64,000 nt of DNA from Qipengyuania intermedia (GCF_019711615.1 NZ_JAIGNS010000001.1:124001-188000), one strand, 5' to 3'; positions 36,601 through 45,133 are shown, numbered from the stretch's first letter. Notes: generated by a model not told the origin, from the letters alone. Program-made: numbers and translations.

Positions 36601-37196
36601 TTGGGTGAGCCGACCTTCGGTTCGGTCCCTGCGGCCAGCCGCTTGATGTTTTCACGGTGGAGCCAGATCACCAGAACGGCGATGAGGGTCAGCACCTTGG
36701 CGAATGTCGGCATGCCAAGGACGAAGGCCATCACGGCAGCAGCCACTACCGCGCTCATCCCCGCCAGCGAACTGATGCGCGTTATGGCGAGGATGCCGAT
36801 CCACACAATCGCGTAGGCGACACCGATCGGCCAGGCGAGCGCGAAGCTGACACCGGCATTGGTGGCGACGCCCTTGCCGCCCTTGAAGCCGAGCCAGACG
36901 GGGAAGGCATGTCCGATGACGGCAAACAGCGCGGCCCAGCCAATGTCCTGCCAGAACCACATTCCCGTCAGCCAAACCGGCACGAAACCTTTCGCGAGGT
37001 CGAGCAGCAGCGTGGCGGCGGCCAGCCCCTTGCTTCCGGTGCGCAGGACGTTCGTCGCCCCGATATTGCCGCTGCCCTGCTGGCGGATGTCGCCCTTCCC
37101 GGCCAGCTTGGCGAGGATCAGGCCGAACGGGATCGACCCGAAGCCATACCCCAGCAACGCGGCATAAAGCGCGGTGATGGTCAGTTCGGTCGGCAC
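36597..37196 (-). CDS. plsY: Glycerol-3-phosphate acyltransferase PlsY
   Basis: PlsY transfers acyl groups from acyl-phosphate to glycerol-3-phosphate in phospholipid synthesis at the inner membrane. I take GTG at 37196 (VPTELTITALYAALLGYGFGSIPFG), preceded by a well-placed AAGGGGA, giving 199 residues, the usual size; ATG at 37250 would add 18 hydrophilic residues. Motifs 1-3 are visible: GSIPFG, GSGNIGATNVLR and GHAFPVWLGFKGGKGVAT, across five or more membrane helices. It heads the minus-strand plsY-dprA-unknown operon and is divergent from murI. Confidence 0.95.
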   Translation of the reverse strand: MPTELTITALYAALLGYGFGSIPFGLILAKLAGKGDIRQQGSGNIGATNVLRTGSKGLAAATLLLDLAKGFVPVWLTGMWFWQDIGWAALFAVIGHAFPVWLGFKGGKGVATNAGVSFALAWPIGVAYAIVWIGILAITRISSLAGMSAVVAAAVMAFVLGMPTFAKVLTLIAVLVIWLHRENIKRLAAGTEPKVGSPK

Positions 37197-37292
37197 TGGC
37201 GGTCCCCTTATCTCTTCACGCAAAGGCTTGTCCTGCCCGTGTATTTCCATCTACCGCCCTAAACAAGGCGACAGGCGAAAGGATCATCGGTT

Positions 37293-38087
37293 TTGGACGC
37301 GAAAGCACCCATCCTGCTCTTCGATTCCGGTGTGGGCGGGCTGACCGTCCTCGCCGAATTGCGCGCCGTGCTGCCCGATGCCCCGGTGATCTACACCGCC
37401 GATATCGCAGGGCTACCCTACGGCGCGAAGAGCGAGGCGGAAGTCGCCGCGCGGGTCTCAGGCCTGCTTGGCCGCATGGCCGAACGCTACGAACCGCGCC
37501 TCATCTGCATCGCCTGCAACACCGCCAGCACGATCGCGCTCGGCATGGTCCGCGACGTACTGGAAACGCCGATCGTCGGAACTGTGCCCGCCATCAAGCC
37601 CGCGGCCGCCATCACGAAGACCGGCACCATCGGTCTGCTGGGAACCGAAGCCACGGTTCGCCAGCGCTATGTCGACGATCTCGAGAAGGAATTCGCAAGC
37701 GGTAAGACGTTGCTGCGTTATGGCGCGAACGACCTGGTCGCGCTGGGCGAAGCCAAGCTGCGCGGCGACAAGGTGAGCGTCGATGATGTAACCCGCGCCG
37801 CTTCGGGTCTCGTCCTGCAGGAAGGCGGCGAGAATCTCGACACGGTGGTGCTGGCGTGCACCCACTTCCCCTTGCTCGAGCCGGAACTGCGCGAAGCATT
37901 CGGCAAGGATGTCACCTTTGTCCATGGAGCCGAAGGCATAGCGCGGCGCGTCGCTTATCTCGTCGATGGTCAGCAATTCGATGCCTCGGGCGGCGACTTT
38001 GCGGTCACTACCGGCGAGATGGACGATTTCGAGCGCCTGGCTCCGGCCTTCGCCAAGCACGGGATTTCGCGGCTGGTGCACTTCTGA
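37293..38087 (+). CDS. murI: Glutamate racemase
   Basis: MurI makes D-glutamate for peptidoglycan with a two-cysteine mechanism. From TTG at 37293 (AAAGGA 9 bases upstream) it has 264 residues. Asp11 lies in [11 protein letters not shown], the first catalytic cysteine is Cys75 in CIACNTAST, and the second is Cys189 in [12 protein letters not shown]. No N-terminal extension of the E. coli type is present. A 17-bp palindrome begins 4 bases after its stop and probably belongs to hemA control. Confidence 0.95.
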   Translation: MDAKAPILLFDSGVGGLTVLAELRAVLPDAPVIYTADIAGLPYGAKSEAEVAARVSGLLGRMAERYEPRLICIACNTASTIALGMVRDVLETPIVGTVPAIKPAAAITKTGTIGLLGTEATVRQRYVDDLEKEFASGKTLLRYGANDLVALGEAKLRGDKVSVDDVTRAASGLVLQEGGENLDTVVLACTHFPLLEPELREAFGKDVTFVHGAEGIARRVAYLVDGQQFDASGGDFAVTTGEMDDFERLAPAFAKHGISRLVHF

Positions 38088-38090
38088 TCC

Positions 38091-38107
38091 TTGCGAATCG
38101 TTCGCAA
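38091..38107. promoter_or_regulatory. Palindrome upstream of hemA
   Basis: TTGCGAA-tcg-TTCGCAA, perfect 7-bp arms with a 3-base spacer, between the murI stop and the hemA start (centre about 95 bases upstream of the GTG). There is no T-run, so it is more likely a protein-binding site than a terminator. Shape and position would fit a Fur-family or other iron/haem regulator, which is inference. Confidence 0.5.
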
Positions 38108-38193
38108 AGATCGCGGTGGCGAAACGGCGTTCCTTGCACTATGTGACCCCGCAGAATTTGCCGCTGACGGGCGGCGCTGACGGGCAAACCCGC

Positions 38194-39414
38194 GTGAACT
38201 ACGACCAGATCTTCGACGAAGCGATCGACCGCCTCCACACGGAAGGCCGCTATCGCGTGTTCATCGACATCATGCGCAACAAGGGTGCGTTTCCCAATGC
38301 GCGATGCTTCCACGGCCACAACGGTCCGAAACCGATCACTGTCTGGTGTTCGAACGACTATCTTGCCATGGGCCAGCACCCCAAGGTCATCGAAGCGATG
38401 GAAAATGCGCTTCACGATGTTGGCGCAGGCTCGGGCGGCACGCGCAATATCGGCGGTAACACCCACCTCCATGTAGAGCTGGAACAGGAACTGGCCGACC
38501 TGCACCGCAAGGATGGCGCGCTGCTGTTCACCAGCGGCTATGTCTCGAACGATGCGACGCTCTCGACGCTCGCCAAGCTCCTGCCCGGCTGCGTGATTTT
38601 CTCCGACGAATTGAACCATGCCAGCATGATCGCCGGCATCCGCAATTCGGGCTGCGAGAAGCGAGTGTTCCGCCATAACGATCTGGAACATCTCGAAGAG
38701 CTGCTCGCCGCTGAAGACGAGTCGACACCCAAGCTGATCGCTTTCGAAAGCGTCTATTCCATGGATGGCGATGTCGCCCCGATCCATGCGATCTGCGACC
38801 TGGCTGAAAAGTACAATGCCCTGACCTATGTCGACGAAGTCCACGCGGTCGGCATGTATGGCAATCGCGGTGGCGGCATCACCGAACGTGACGAGGCCGC
38901 CGACCGGATCGACATCATCGAGGGCACGCTGGGCAAGGCATTCGGCGTGATGGGCGGTTATATCGCCGCCGACACCCGCGTGATCGACTGCATCCGCTCC
39001 TATGCCCCCGGCTTCATCTTCACCACCTCGCTCAGCCCGGTGCTTGTCGCGGGTGTGCTCGCAGCGGTCCGCCACCTCAAGGGCTCCAGCGAAGAGCGCG
39101 ACGCCCAACAGGCGGCCGCCGCCAGCCTGAAGGCGAAAATGCGCGAAGCGGGACTGCCGGTCATGGACAGCACCACGCATATCGTGCCCCTGATGGTCGG
39201 CGATCCGGTACGCGCCAAGAAAATCAGCGACATCCTGCTCGCCGAATACGGCGTCTATGTGCAGCCGATCAATTTTCCGACCGTGCCCCGCGGGACGGAA
39301 CGTTTGCGCTTCACACCCGGCCCTGCTCACAGCGAAGCGATGATGGACGAACTGGTCGCTGCGCTGGTCGAAATCTGGGACCGCATGGATATGGAACTGC
39401 GCAAGGCAGCCTGA
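38194..39414 (+). CDS. hemA: 5-aminolevulinate synthase
   Basis: ALAS condenses glycine and succinyl-CoA, the first step of haem synthesis in alphaproteobacteria. GTG at 38194 ([21 protein letters not shown]) gives 406 residues and places the PLP lysine at Lys248 in [12 protein letters not shown], matching Lys248 of the Rhodobacter enzyme, which supports this start over longer ones. [40 protein letters not shown] and FTTSLSP are the other alpha-oxoamine synthase landmarks. No haem-regulatory Cys-Pro motif is obvious. It is followed 65 bp later by a nitroreductase on the same strand. Confidence 0.97.
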   Translation: MNYDQIFDEAIDRLHTEGRYRVFIDIMRNKGAFPNARCFHGHNGPKPITVWCSNDYLAMGQHPKVIEAMENALHDVGAGSGGTRNIGGNTHLHVELEQELADLHRKDGALLFTSGYVSNDATLSTLAKLLPGCVIFSDELNHASMIAGIRNSGCEKRVFRHNDLEHLEELLAAEDESTPKLIAFESVYSMDGDVAPIHAICDLAEKYNALTYVDEVHAVGMYGNRGGGITERDEAADRIDIIEGTLGKAFGVMGGYIAADTRVIDCIRSYAPGFIFTTSLSPVLVAGVLAAVRHLKGSSEERDAQQAAAASLKAKMREAGLPVMDSTTHIVPLMVGDPVRAKKISDILLAEYGVYVQPINFPTVPRGTERLRFTPGPAHSEAMMDELVAALVEIWDRMDMELRKAA

Positions 39415-39479
39415 TCCGTAAGGGATTTTACCGAGCCGCTTCGCTGCGCTAATCCTTTCCCGCCTGAAGGGAGAGAAAT

Positions 39480-40172
39480 GTGAGCGGCAATCCGGAACAG
39501 ACATTCGCCGAGGTCGTCCTCGGTCGGCGCAGCATTCGAGGCTATCTCGACAAACCCGTGCCGCGCGAGTTGATCGAGGAAGTGCTGGCCCTGGCCATGC
39601 GCTCCCCCTCCTCGATGAATACACAGCCCTACCATTTCCACGTCATTACCGGAGCGCCACTCGACGCCATCCGCAACGGCAATACGGAAAACATCCTCGC
39701 AGGCGTGCCTGACAGCCGCGAGTTCCGCCGGGGGGAGCCTTTCGCCGGCGTCCATCGCGAGCGGCAGATCGGCTGCGCCGTCCAGCTGTTCGAAGCCATG
39801 GGTATCGAGCGCGACGACATGGAAAAGCGGCAGGACTGGGTGCTGCGCGGATTCCGCCAGTTCGATGCGCCGGTCTGCATCATCATTACCTACGACAAGG
39901 AATTGTCCGGCAGCGACGACACGCCTTTCGACTGCGGGGCCGTGACCACCGCACTCGTCAACGCCGCCTGGAGCCGCGGACTTGGCTGCGTGATCAATTC
40001 GCAAGGCATCATGCAATCGCCGGTGGTACGTGAGCACGCCAGCATTCCCGATGATCAGGTCATCATGAAAGCGGTCGCCATGGGCTGGCCGGACCCCGAC
40101 TTTCCTGCCAACCCGGTCAAGATCACCCGCCGCGAGGTTAGCGAGGCGGCCAGGTTCGTCGGTTTCGAATAA
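39480..40172 (+). CDS. Nitroreductase family flavoprotein
   Basis: The 230-residue protein starts at GTG 39480 behind AAGGGAGAG. The FMN-binding RRSIRGYLDKPVP near the N-terminus, LAMRSPSSMNTQPYHFHVITG, the central DCGAVTTALVNAAWSRGLGCVINSQGI and VAMGWPDPDFPANPVK near the end are hallmark nitroreductase elements. It probably reduces nitroaromatics, quinones or a physiological enone using NAD(P)H and FMN. It precedes the MBL-like gene by 50 bp, with a perfect hairpin between. Confidence 0.9.
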   Translation: MSGNPEQTFAEVVLGRRSIRGYLDKPVPRELIEEVLALAMRSPSSMNTQPYHFHVITGAPLDAIRNGNTENILAGVPDSREFRRGEPFAGVHRERQIGCAVQLFEAMGIERDDMEKRQDWVLRGFRQFDAPVCIIITYDKELSGSDDTPFDCGAVTTALVNAAWSRGLGCVINSQGIMQSPVVREHASIPDDQVIMKAVAMGWPDPDFPANPVKITRREVSEAARFVGFE

Positions 40173-40187
40173 GGGAAAGAAACGCCC

Positions 40188-40210
40188 GTTCGCTGGTTAG
40201 GGAAGCGAAC
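40188..40210 (+). other. Hairpin immediately upstream of the MBL-like gene's ribosome site
   Basis: GTTCGCT (40188-40194) and AGCGAAC (40204-40210) form a perfect 7-bp stem with a 9-base loop, abutting the AGGAGG ribosome site at 40211-40216. No T-tract. Could be an operator, an mRNA-processing site or a translation control hairpin. Confidence 0.45.
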
Positions 40211-40222
40211 AGGAGGACGAAC

Positions 40223-40990
40223 TTGGCAGACAGGCTGGTAGATTTGGGTGACGGTTTCTGGACCGTCAGGGGCGAGTTTAAAATCGGGTTGCTCGAAATA
40301 GGCACCCAGTGTTCGCTTGTCAGACTGCCTGACGGAAATTTCGTCTTCCTCGACAGCTACACGCTCGACGACAGGATACGCGCACAAATCGATGGCATTG
40401 TCGGTGATGCCAAGGTCGCTGCGATCCTCAATCTCCACCCGTTTCACACCATCCATTGCGAATGGATGCACAAGGCCTACCCGGACGCCGAACTGTTCGG
40501 CACCGCGCGCCATGTCGAAAAATTCCCCACCCTTCCCTGGCAGGAAATGCGTTGTGAAAACGATGCGATGAACGAACGGTTCGGGCCCGATCTGACCTTC
40601 TCCGTCCCGCGCGGCGTTCCCCTAGTCTGCGAGGACGAGAGTGTGCATTTCTCCTCGGTTCTAGCCCTGCACCGGCCTAGCGGTACCATCCACGTGGACG
40701 ACACCTTCGTCTATCTCGATAAAGGTTTCCCGCTTTCCCTGCTTCCGATGGTCAGGCGCCTGTCTTTCCACCCCACGCTGGCAAAGGCGCTTGAGCCGCG
40801 TGCAGGTGCAGCAGATGAATTTCGCGAATGGGCGATCGAGCTCGGTATAGACTGGGCCGATGCGCAGCGGATTGCCGCTGCCCATAACGCGATTTTCGAG
40901 TTCGGCGAGAAGCGCTTCCCCGATTACGTGGGAGAAGCACTTGGACGTGTCGCTCCCGTCCTCGATCGCCATCGCGCCGAGCACGGGTAA
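40223..40990 (+). CDS. Metallo-beta-lactamase-fold-like protein with altered metal motif
   Basis: TTG at 40223 follows AGGAGG by 6 bases. The 255 residues open like an MBL-fold protein (LGDGFWTVRGEFKIG, CSLVRLPDGNFVFLDSY) and resemble DUF4336-type proteins. The canonical HxHxDH is replaced by HPFHTIH (His72, His75, His78) in ILNLHPFHTIHCEWMHKAYPDAELFG. A later HVDDTFVYL could supply an acidic ligand. Hydrolase activity is therefore uncertain. It is convergent with the decarboxylase gene 13 bp away. Confidence 0.65.
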   Translation: MADRLVDLGDGFWTVRGEFKIGLLEIGTQCSLVRLPDGNFVFLDSYTLDDRIRAQIDGIVGDAKVAAILNLHPFHTIHCEWMHKAYPDAELFGTARHVEKFPTLPWQEMRCENDAMNERFGPDLTFSVPRGVPLVCEDESVHFSSVLALHRPSGTIHVDDTFVYLDKGFPLSLLPMVRRLSFHPTLAKALEPRAGAADEFREWAIELGIDWADAQRIAAAHNAIFEFGEKRFPDYVGEALGRVAPVLDRHRAEHG

Positions 40991-41002
40991 GCAGACGAGG
41001 AA

Positions 41003-42205
41003 TTACCTGAGACTGACGACGTTGTCGGCGGCGGGACGCGTGCGGCTGCCGTCGTAGAGGCTCGCCATCGGCTCGTCCTCGACGATAATGCGCTCGGCAG
41101 AGCCGAAGCCGTTGAAGTCGGTCTTCATGGCCGCGCCATACGCGCCGAGCATACCGATCTCGATGTAGTCGCCGGCTTGGATGTCTTCCGGTAGGCTGAA
41201 CGGTCCCGGCATGTAGTCGGCATCGTCGCAGGTCGGGCCGTAGAACGCGAAGTCCATTTCCGGCTTGATGAGATCGTCTTCCAGCGGGCGGACAGGGAAT
41301 TTCCAGTCGACATGCGCTGCATCGAAGAGCGCCCCATAGGCACCGTCGTTGATATAGAGTTCCTCACCGCGGCGCTTTTCGACCTTTACGACGAGGCTGG
41401 AATATTCCGCGCACAGGGCGCGACCCGGCTCGCACCACAATTCGGCGTTGTAGGCGATCGGCAGCGCATAGAAGTGCTGGTGGATGATGGTGAAGTAATC
41501 TTCCAGCGGCGGCGGTTCCATGCCCGGATAGACGCTGGGGAAGCCCCCACCGACGTCGATCATGTCGATGACCACGGAAGCCTCGGCGATCGCGGCACGC
41601 GTACGGTCCAGCGCCTGGACATAAGCGAACGGGCTCATCGCCTGGCTTCCGACATGGAAGCAGACGCCCAGCCAGTCGGCATACTGGCGGGTTTCCTGAA
41701 GCAGCACGGGCGCCTCGGTCAGGTCGCAGCCGAATTTGGAAGCAAGGCTCAGCGCCGCATGCTCGCTCGAAACGCGCAGGCGAACGCACAACCTAAGGTC
41801 GGGCGCGTCGTTACCGTCCGCATCGCGGGTCGCTTCCACGATCTTGGCAAGCTCTTCGCTCGAATCCAGGCTGAAGGTCTTCACCCCATGATCGAAATAG
41901 GCTTCGCGGATGGCGCCGCGTGACTTGACCGGGTGCATGAAGCACAGCGTCGCGTCGGGCAGGACCGAACGGGTCAGCCGCACTTCCGCGATGGAGGCCA
42001 CGTCAAAATGCGTAACGCCATTGTCCCACAGGATGCGGAACAGGTCAGGCGACGGATTCGCCTTCACGGCATAAAGCGATTTGCCAGGGAACTTCTCGAC
42101 GAAGAAGCGGGCAGCACGCGCTGCGGCGTGCGGGCGATTGAGGATTACGGGCTCGTCCGGCGCAAGGGCGCGAACTACGGACCGGGCGTCAGGAAAATGC
42201 TGCAA
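41003..42205 (-). CDS. Ornithine/lysine decarboxylase, PLP fold type III (group IV)
   Basis: Fold-type-III decarboxylases of this kind make putrescine from ornithine (some also use lysine). I take TTG at 42205 (MQHFPDARSV), 9 bases after AGGGGG, giving 400 residues; an upstream TTG at 42250 adds 15. The PLP lysine is Lys48 in SLYAVKANP. HVGSQ, DVGGGFPSVYPG, CEPGRALCAE and YGPTCDDADY (catalytic Cys) are all present. A likely promoter is at 42296-42323 and leaves an 85-base leader. With nspC (46312) and the Lys1-type gene (50368), both on this strand, it completes a putrescine-to-spermidine route. Confidence 0.92.
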   Translation of the reverse strand: MQHFPDARSVVRALAPDEPVILNRPHAAARAARFFVEKFPGKSLYAVKANPSPDLFRILWDNGVTHFDVASIAEVRLTRSVLPDATLCFMHPVKSRGAIREAYFDHGVKTFSLDSSEELAKIVEATRDADGNDAPDLRLCVRLRVSSEHAALSLASKFGCDLTEAPVLLQETRQYADWLGVCFHVGSQAMSPFAYVQALDRTRAAIAEASVVIDMIDVGGGFPSVYPGMEPPPLEDYFTIIHQHFYALPIAYNAELWCEPGRALCAEYSSLVVKVEKRRGEELYINDGAYGALFDAAHVDWKFPVRPLEDDLIKPEMDFAFYGPTCDDADYMPGPFSLPEDIQAGDYIEIGMLGAYGAAMKTDFNGFGSAERIIVEDEPMASLYDGSRTRPAADNVVSLR

Positions 42206-42295
42206 CTCAAGGGACCCCCTAAACAGCTCTTGCGAGCCATGAAACGACAAGCTGCCTTGCGGTTAGGAAGTCCCCTTGGGGCAGCAGGAGGCGCG
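42206..42295 (-). other. Structured 5' leader of the ornithine decarboxylase gene
   Basis: Between the predicted promoter and the TTG start lie about 85-90 bases that can pair: GCTGCC (42251-42256) with GGCAGC (42280-42285), plus CCCC/GGGG within. Alphaproteobacterial decarboxylases of this type are known to carry an RNA element named speF upstream; I cannot confirm a match from memory of the consensus. Confidence 0.35.
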
Positions 42296-42323
42296 CATAT
42301 ACTTCGTGTGTCATGAACTGCAA
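42296..42323 (-). promoter_or_regulatory. Candidate promoter of the ornithine decarboxylase gene
   Basis: On the minus strand TTGCAG (42323-42318) and TATATG (42301-42296) are separated by 16 bases, each matching four of six sigma-70 consensus positions. It sits in the 188-bp gap between the lemA stop and the decarboxylase start. Confidence 0.5.
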
Positions 42324-42393
42324 GTGAAAACCGTCCTCGCAATTGCAAGGTTCCACAGGTCGCATCGGGCCTGATCTGCGATGGGCCGTGCCC

Positions 42394-42945
42394 TCAGAAG
42401 CCGACCTTCGGCACAGCGTCGACCACGCCCTTCTCGCTGTCGTCGAGGCGGTGGAAGTCCGCTTCCTGAAAGCCGAGCGGTCCGGCAAACAGCACGGCAG
42501 GGAAGCTTTCTCGGCCCGTATTGTACCGCGAAACCGCCGCGTTCAACGCCCGGCGAGCCGCAGTCAGCTTGTCTTCCACATGGGTCAGCTCGCGCTGCAA
42601 TTCCTGGAAGTTCGCGCTTGCCTTGAGGTCCGGATAGGCCTCGCCCAGTGCCAGGAGCCGGTCGAGCGCGACGCGCAGACCCTGCTCGTCCCCCGAAGAG
42701 ATCGGCCCGTTCGCCGCCTGGTTGCGCGCGGAAATCACGGCATCGAGCGTCTCTTTCTCGTGTCCGGCATAGCCCTTCACCGTTTCGACGAGATTCGGGA
42801 TGAGGTCGTGGCGCTGGCGCAGCTGTGCGTCGATGTCCGCAACGCCCTGGTTCACCGATTGGCGAAGCCCGACCAGCCGGTTGTAGATACCGATCACGAC
42901 CAGCGCGAGCAACACGACGAGCGCGATCAGGACGATTGCAACCAC
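42394..42945 (-). CDS. lemA: LemA family protein
   Basis: LemA proteins have one N-terminal membrane helix and a helical bundle outside. Here the helix spans about residues 2-20 (VAIVLIALVVLLALVVIGIYN), followed by LVGLRQSVNQGVADIDAQLRQRHDLIPNLVETVKGYAGHEKETLDAVISARNQA, the family core, and RRALNAAVSRYNT...FPAVLFAGPLGFQEADF. I prefer GTG at 42945, 6 bases after AAGGA; ATG at 42951 would abut the ribosome site. It is divergent from the DUF3137 gene, the two sharing a 52-bp nested inverted repeat. Cellular role is poorly defined. Confidence 0.92.
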   Translation of the reverse strand: MVAIVLIALVVLLALVVIGIYNRLVGLRQSVNQGVADIDAQLRQRHDLIPNLVETVKGYAGHEKETLDAVISARNQAANGPISSGDEQGLRVALDRLLALGEAYPDLKASANFQELQRELTHVEDKLTAARRALNAAVSRYNTGRESFPAVLFAGPLGFQEADFHRLDDSEKGVVDAVPKVGF

Positions 42946-42952
42946 TTCCATT

Positions 42953-43004
42953 CCTTAACCCCCTATTCGATGTCCGCGGGTATGATAGGGAACAAGGGTT
43001 AAGG
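42953..43004. promoter_or_regulatory. Nested inverted repeat between lemA and the DUF3137 gene
   Basis: Outer arms CCTTAACCC (42953-42961) and GGGTTAAGG (42996-43004) are perfect 9-bp complements; inner arms CCTAT (42962-42966) and ATAGG (42985-42989) pair as well. The outer arms contain the ribosome sites of both divergent genes, so the symmetry affects both transcripts. Could be a shared operator. Confidence 0.55.
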
Positions 43005-43016
43005 GGGAAAGTACGC

Positions 43017-43961
43017 GTGATCGAATATCCGGACGCCGACCGGCTGATGGCAGGCGAGCTTGGCGAATGGCTGCAGGGCCAACGCCAGGTGCGCCAGGAT
43101 GCGATCGCGCAGTCGCACGAACGCTTGTTCAAGTCCGGGCTCGTCCTGCTCCCCCTTGCCGCGTTCCTCTTCATCCTCGCCCCCCTGCCGCTCGAACCTA
43201 AGTTCTGGATCACCGCGATTGCCGCGGGCGGCGCATGGGCGTGGAGCCAGGTGCCGAAGCACAAGGCGAAGAAGCAGGTGAAGACAGGCATCAACGAGGC
43301 GATCGCCAACGCGCTTGGACTTGCCTACCGTCATGATTGCGAGGGCAGCGAGGCGTTTACCAGAGCGCGCGCATATTCGATGCTTCCTTCGCACGACCGC
43401 GCCAGTTTTGAGGATATGTGGGCGGGCGAAGCGGGCGGCCATTCATTGTTGCTCCACGAGGCGCATCTCGAAGAACGCCGCGGATCGGGCAAGAACCGCC
43501 GCTGGGTCACTGTGTTTCGCGGCGTTGTCCTGTCGATTGGCTTCGACGAGTCCTTCCATGGGACCACCCTGCTCGCCCCCGATGGCACCTTCAGCAAGTT
43601 CTTCGGCGGCGCGAAGGACAGTATCAAGATCGACGGACAGCTGCTCGACCGCGCGCAGATGGTCAGCCCCGAATTCGAGGACCGCTTCGACATTTACACC
43701 ACCGACCAGACGGAAGCGCGCTGGCTGATGCACCCTGAGTATATCGAGCGCGTCATGGCGCTGGAACATTCGCTGGGCGGAAAACACAGCGCCGTCCTGT
43801 TCGCTGGCGGCAGCATGGTGATGGCGATCAAGAGCAGCAATATGTTCGAAAGCGGATCGCTCGATCACAACGAAGACGCGTTCCTCGTGCGCGAAACGAT
43901 CGAACAGTTTGCAAGGCTGGCGGACCTGGCGCTGGCGCTGAACAGGCTGCGAACAGATTAA
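43017..43961 (+). CDS. DUF3137 domain protein
   Basis: GTG at 43017 follows AAGGGGGAAAG and gives 314 residues. Two adjacent membrane segments lie at about 37-70 (SGLVLLPLAAFLFILAPLPL and FWITAIAAGGAWAWSQV). The rest is the DUF3137 soluble domain (EDMWAGEAGGHSLLLHEAHLEE..., WVTVFRGVVLSIGF, FEDRFDIYTTDQTEARWLMHPEYIERV, SAVLFAGGSMVMAI). Function is unknown. It is divergent from lemA with shared inverted repeats; linkage of LemA and DUF3137 genes suggests a common envelope role, which is inference. Confidence 0.85.
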   Translation: MIEYPDADRLMAGELGEWLQGQRQVRQDAIAQSHERLFKSGLVLLPLAAFLFILAPLPLEPKFWITAIAAGGAWAWSQVPKHKAKKQVKTGINEAIANALGLAYRHDCEGSEAFTRARAYSMLPSHDRASFEDMWAGEAGGHSLLLHEAHLEERRGSGKNRRWVTVFRGVVLSIGFDESFHGTTLLAPDGTFSKFFGGAKDSIKIDGQLLDRAQMVSPEFEDRFDIYTTDQTEARWLMHPEYIERVMALEHSLGGKHSAVLFAGGSMVMAIKSSNMFESGSLDHNEDAFLVRETIEQFARLADLALALNRLRTD

Positions 43962-44031
43962 TATGGTTTGCAACGACATATGTAGCACCGGAAAATCAGA
44001 CAATTAAGCCGAGGAAACCGCAGAATTCGGC

Positions 44032-44046
44032 CATTCTGCCAGAATG
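44032..44046. promoter_or_regulatory. Palindrome upstream of the secreted beta-propeller gene
   Basis: CATTCTG-c-CAGAATG is a perfect 15-bp palindrome, and another CAGAAT half-site lies at 44021-44026, five bases before it. This is 71 bases upstream of the ATG at 44117, in the 155-bp gap after the DUF3137 gene. Probably an operator or promoter-proximal site. Confidence 0.45.
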
Positions 44047-44116
44047 TGCTATGAAATTTGGCGGTCGCCCAAAAACGACAGGTCGCGCTCACAAGCATTC
44101 CTTAGGGAGACCCGTC

Positions 44117-45130
44117 ATGTCCGCAATCCGCCCTCTCGCATTCACCATTCTAGCCGCGGCGCTGGCAGTTGGATCAAGTGCGGCGCCGCCCGAAGGCAAA
44201 GGTGGCGTGGGTGGCGGAAAAGGCGGCAAGGACGATGCCGCCGACTTTCAGCCCGAAATCCTCTACCAGTACAACGGACGCAAATCGCAGGATGTCAGGC
44301 TTACCGATATCGATGCCTCATCCTTCGTAACCGTCCATGCAGCTGAGCCCGCCCAGCTTGACGGCTTTGCAGCCTCCGACGAAGAATATGCGATGATCGC
44401 CTATGCTGAAGCAGGCGACATCTACCTCACGAATTGGACGGCGTCGCCAGTCGAAATAGGTGGAAAGGCGCTCATCTCCGCGAGAGACGATCGCGCTCCG
44501 GGATCGGGCCGCGTCCACTGGATGGATTTTTCCCCGGACGGCACCCGCCTCGTGTTTACGGAAAGCTCTGCCGAACCGAACAATCTTGGCTCCGATGCGG
44601 AACGCCGCCTGTGGGTTTACGAGATCGGTAGCGAGACCCTTTCTCTCGTCCTTTGGGATTTCAGCATTCTCGACGTCGCCTGGAGTCCGGTCAGGGATGA
44701 GGACGACGTGGTGTATTTCACCGGCGGTGCTGTCGGCCTGAACTACCCCGAGCACCTTTTCCGCTTCGACATGGCGACAGGCGATCTGGATCCGGTCCTC
44801 ACCTATGGTATCGATTATACGAGCAGGTATTTCGACATAACCGGCAAGCATGCCGCCGGACCGCCCAAGATTGCCATGGCGTTCAAGGAGGCCGACGGAC
44901 GCGACTACATCAGGATCTACGACCTCGCAGGCAACCGCTTATACAGTGACTGGATGTCGCGCGGCGACATTCTGAATTTCGACTGCACAGGGACGCGCCT
45001 GATCGGCAAGGACGAGGGTTCGACCGGCGCCAATCTGACAATCACACAAGTCGGCGGCACCGCTACCGGTTTCGTGTCCGGTCGTGGATATCATTCAGTG
45101 TCCGACTGGATGCCGCGCAATCCTTGCTAA
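44117..45130 (+). CDS. Exported beta-propeller-like protein (TolB/PD40 style)
   Basis: ATG at 44117 follows TAGGGAGA and begins a signal peptide (MSAIRPLAFTILAAALAVGSSA, cut near residue 22); 22 upstream codons are unsupported. After a Gly/Lys-rich linker (GKGGVGGGKGGK), the 337-residue protein shows repeated blade-like units such as VHWMDFSPDGTRLVFTESS, RLWVYEIGSETLSLVLWDFSILDVAWSP and HLFRFDMATGDLDPVL, like WD40/PD40 propellers of TolB type. It is probably periplasmic or surface-exposed. Partner unknown. Ends 3 bp from the convergent nspC. Confidence 0.7.
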   Translation: MSAIRPLAFTILAAALAVGSSAAPPEGKGGVGGGKGGKDDAADFQPEILYQYNGRKSQDVRLTDIDASSFVTVHAAEPAQLDGFAASDEEYAMIAYAEAGDIYLTNWTASPVEIGGKALISARDDRAPGSGRVHWMDFSPDGTRLVFTESSAEPNNLGSDAERRLWVYEIGSETLSLVLWDFSILDVAWSPVRDEDDVVYFTGGAVGLNYPEHLFRFDMATGDLDPVLTYGIDYTSRYFDITGKHAAGPPKIAMAFKEADGRDYIRIYDLAGNRLYSDWMSRGDILNFDCTGTRLIGKDEGSTGANLTITQVGGTATGFVSGRGYHSVSDWMPRNPC

Positions 45131-45133
45131 GCG

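Noticed and set aside
38008-39624. A 538-codon minus-strand frame across hemA
   Set aside because: Antisense shadow of hemA and neighbours; hemA itself is certain from its PLP lysine position and motifs.
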